Origin: 66-474 sp035547895
GTDB taxonomy: Bacteria > Pseudomonadota > Gammaproteobacteria > Xanthomonadales > Rhodanobacteraceae
Reading direction: 5' to 3'
DNA: 8,040 nucleotides
Assembly (NCBI GenBank): GCA_035547895.1
Contig: DASZTT010000054.1
Span: 1 to 8,040 of the forward strand
Under the pieces are notes generated by a model, which saw nothing but the letters and a program-made list of their open reading frames with translations, ran no database searches and was not told the DNA's origin. The first letter of the stretch is position 1; each line of letters opens with the position of its first letter. A program made the translations under genes and the position numbers. Below are positions 6,928 through 8,040 of this stretch, piece after piece.

Positions 6928-7042
6928 CTCCCCTCTCCCACCGGGAGAGGGGCTGGGATGAGGGTCCGGCGTTGCCCAACCGGCCGCGTGAACCGGACCC
7001 TCATCCGGCCCTGCGGGCCACCTTCTCCCGGAGGGAGAAGGG
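6928..7042. repeat. inverted pair of palindromic intergenic repeats
   Basis: The 144 bases between the small gene and permease A are nearly filled by two diverged copies of one palindromic unit in opposite orientation. Left unit: a perfect 10-bp stem at 6930-6939/6943-6952 with a 3-base loop. Right unit: a 9-bp stem at 7021-7029/7033-7041 with a 3-base loop, and a second 5-bp GGCCC hairpin at 7007-7019. The units are joined by a perfect 14-bp inverted repeat, GGATGAGGGTCCGG at 6956-6969 against 6993-7006. No T-run follows the stems in the direction of transcription, so this is not a simple intrinsic terminator. It resembles the REP-like elements common in Xanthomonadales intergenic DNA (from memory). 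It may stabilise or process the mRNA between the upstream ATPase part and the permease part. Confidence 0.85.
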
Positions 7043-7049
7043 AAAGCCG

Positions 7050-7352
7050 TCAACTGTTCACCGTCGCGTCGCACTGCGCGGCAAACGAGTAGTACGGCAT
7101 CACCAGGCAGGCGGCGGCCGCGCCGCCAAGGCCGGCCCGCGCGGGTCCCGACGTTCCCGGTGCCGCGCGCAACTGGCGCAACTGCTCGGCGCTCGGATGC
7201 ACGTTGATGACCGGCAAGGTGACGACCGTCGGCATCCGCGCGGACGCCGCGGCGGCGCTTGCGACCGCGGCTGAACTCCACGCGTGGAACCAGACGAGCA
7301 CCGCGCAATTGATGGCGATGGCGGCGGCGATGGCGATGAGTTTGCGGATCAT
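7050..7352 (-). CDS. small protein with hydrophobic N-terminus, unknown function
   Basis: I do not recognise this 100-residue protein. It starts MIRK, followed by a hydrophobic stretch at about residues 5-22 rich in Ala, Ile and Val. That is either a single N-terminal membrane anchor or a signal peptide, with a possible cleavage region in the Ala/Ser-rich segment ending at ASA (about 36-38). The rest would then be periplasmic: a short TLPVINVHPS segment (45-54), a small helix-prone EQLRQLR patch, a Gly/Ala-rich stretch, and two C-terminal-half cysteines (82 and 94; a third, C16, is in the hydrophobic segment). The ATG at 7352 has a good ribosome site, GAGGA at 7365-7361, 8 bases upstream. The gene begins 46 bases after the ATPase stop and reads the same way, so it is probably co-transcribed. 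Its stop abuts a palindromic repeat. It could be an accessory subunit or an exported factor linked to the transporter, but that is inferred from position only. Confidence 0.72.
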   Translation of the reverse strand: MIRKLIAIAAAIAINCAVLVWFHAWSSAAVASAAAASARMPTVVTLPVINVHPSAEQLRQLRAAPGTSGPARAGLGGAAAACLVMPYYSFAAQCDATVNS

Positions 7353-7398
7353 GGTGGCAGTCCTCGAAGTGCGGTGGTCCCCGGCCCCCTCGAAACGT

Positions 7399-8040
7399 TC
7401 ATGCGTTGGCGTGCACGCTGGCGCGGTCGCGCGCGTGGAAGCGCGGCTCCTCGGCGATGTCCACGGCCTGGCCGTCGATGACGTGCACGCTGCGTTGCGC
7501 GCGCGTGGCGAGTTCCGGGTCGTGGGTCACCATCACGATGGTCGCGCCGCCACGATGGATCTCTTCCAGCAGCTCCATCACGCCGCGTGCCATCTGCGTG
7601 TCCAGGTTGCCGGTCGGTTCGTCCGCCATCAGCAGGCGCGGTGAACCGGCGAGCGCACGCGCGATGGCCACGCGCTGTTGCTGGCCGCCCGAGAGTTCGG
7701 CCGGGTAATGCTTCATGCGCGAGGCCAGGCCTACGCGTTCCAGCGCTTCCTGGATGCGCGTCTGGCGTTCGGCGGATTTCATGCCGCGATAGCGCAGCGG
7801 CACTTCCACGTTGTCGTGCACGTTGAGATCGGGGATCAGGTTGAAGCTCTGGAACACGAAGCCGATCTTCTCGTTGCGGATCTTCGAACGCGCGTTGTCG
7901 CCGAGGTTGCTGACGTCGACGCCGTCCAGCAGGTATTCGCCGCCGGTGAAGCTTTCCAGCAGGCCCGCGATGGTGAGGAAGGTGGTCTTGCCGGAGCCCG
8001 ACGGCCCCATCACCGCGACGAATTCGCCTTCCTTCACGTC
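7399..8040 (-). CDS. ABC transporter ATP-binding protein, LolD/MacB type (5' end outside window)
   Basis: This is a cytoplasmic ATPase that would power the permeases encoded downstream. Counting from the first Val codon in the window (8037), all the classical ABC motifs are present: Walker A GPSGSGKT at residues 11-18, the Q-loop glutamine in VFQSFNL near 63, signature LSGGQQQR at 115-122, Walker B LLMADEP at 135-141, D-loop NLD at 144-146 and the switch histidine in VTHD at 172. ADEPTGNLD and the GFVFQSFNLIP stretch are typical of the LolD/MacB/YknY/FtsE group. The stop is TGA at 7401-7399, and 213 residues lie inside the window. The GTG at 8037 is almost certainly internal, because the open frame continues to the edge (Asp-Val-Lys-Glu-Gly-Glu precedes Walker A) and the family usually has roughly 30 residues before this point. 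The protein has no membrane domain, so it must work with separate permeases. It is the only ATPase visible for five or more permeases. Family assignment is certain; the substrate is unknown. Confidence 0.96.
   Translation of the reverse strand, partial: DVKEGEFVAVMGPSGSGKTTFLTIAGLLESFTGGEYLLDGVDVSNLGDNARSKIRNEKIGFVFQSFNLIPDLNVHDNVEVPLRYRGMKSAERQTRIQEALERVGLASRMKHYPAELSGGQQQRVAIARALAGSPRLLMADEPTGNLDTQMARGVMELLEEIHRGGATIVMVTHDPELATRAQRSVHVIDGQAVDIAEEPRFHARDRASVHANA

Noticed and set aside
6928..6952. Intrinsic terminator at the 10-bp hairpin
   Set aside because: In the direction of transcription the stem is followed by AGCAAAAAGC, not a T-run.
6906..7004. N-terminal extension of permease A from an upstream ATG at 7004
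   Set aside because: The extra 33 residues are translated palindromic repeat. The sibling proteins start at MFxYYLD, and a ribosome site precedes 6905.
1367..7042. CRISPR array or insertion sequence
   Set aside because: The repeats are few, unevenly spaced, palindromic and lack spacers of regular length. No transposase, target duplication or cas gene is present.
8035..8037. GTG as the start of the ATPase
   Set aside because: It lies only ten codons before Walker A and the frame continues to the window edge with family-like residues, so it is an internal Val codon and the gene is truncated.

Overview
This window is one strand of a high-GC bacterial chromosome carrying part of a single large ABC-transporter operon. 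Every gene I can support lies on the minus strand, so transcription runs from position 8040 down to position 1. The proteobacterial codon use, the MacB/FtsX-type permeases beginning MFxYYLD, and the short palindromic intergenic repeats (arms reading ATTCC..GGAAT, and CTCTCCC..GGGAGAG hairpins) suggest a gammaproteobacterium of the Xanthomonadales/Lysobacterales (Xanthomonadaceae or Rhodanobacteraceae). That placement is inferred from memory of such genomes and has not been tested by a search.

Layout in transcription order: (1) 8040-7399, a stand-alone LolD/MacB-type ATPase, 5' end cut by the window edge; (2) 7352-7050, a 100-residue protein with a hydrophobic N-terminus, not recognised; (3) 7049-6906, a paired palindromic repeat; (4) 6905-5580, permease A (type 1, 441 aa); (5) a small palindromic repeat; (6) 5503-4241, permease B (type 2, 420 aa); (7) a larger composite palindromic repeat; (8) 4078-2753, permease C (type 1, 441 aa); (9) 2740-1520, permease D (type 2, 406 aa), 12 bases after C; (10) another composite palindromic repeat; (11) 1339-26, permease E (type 1, 437 aa); (12) 16-1, the first codons of what is probably permease F (type 2), running off the left edge.

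The permeases fall into two classes that strictly alternate: type 1 (start MFxYYLDxA, large periplasmic domain with a conserved cysteine pair) and type 2 (start MxxxPIxAALxKHK, end xATRSV). The window therefore holds two full type 1/type 2 pairs and the beginning of a third, behind a single visible ATPase. None of the permeases carries its own nucleotide-binding domain, and all five complete ones keep an intact coupling-helix motif (E/Q-IG-V/I-RRALGA-S/T-R). The simplest reading is that each pair is a LolC/LolE-like heterodimer, that the pairs arose by tandem duplication, and that they share the ATPase. The periplasmic domains have diverged far more than the membrane and coupling parts, which fits different substrates or partners. 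The substrate cannot be told from the sequence. An adaptor (MacA/HlyD type) is commonly encoded beside such genes but none lies inside this window.
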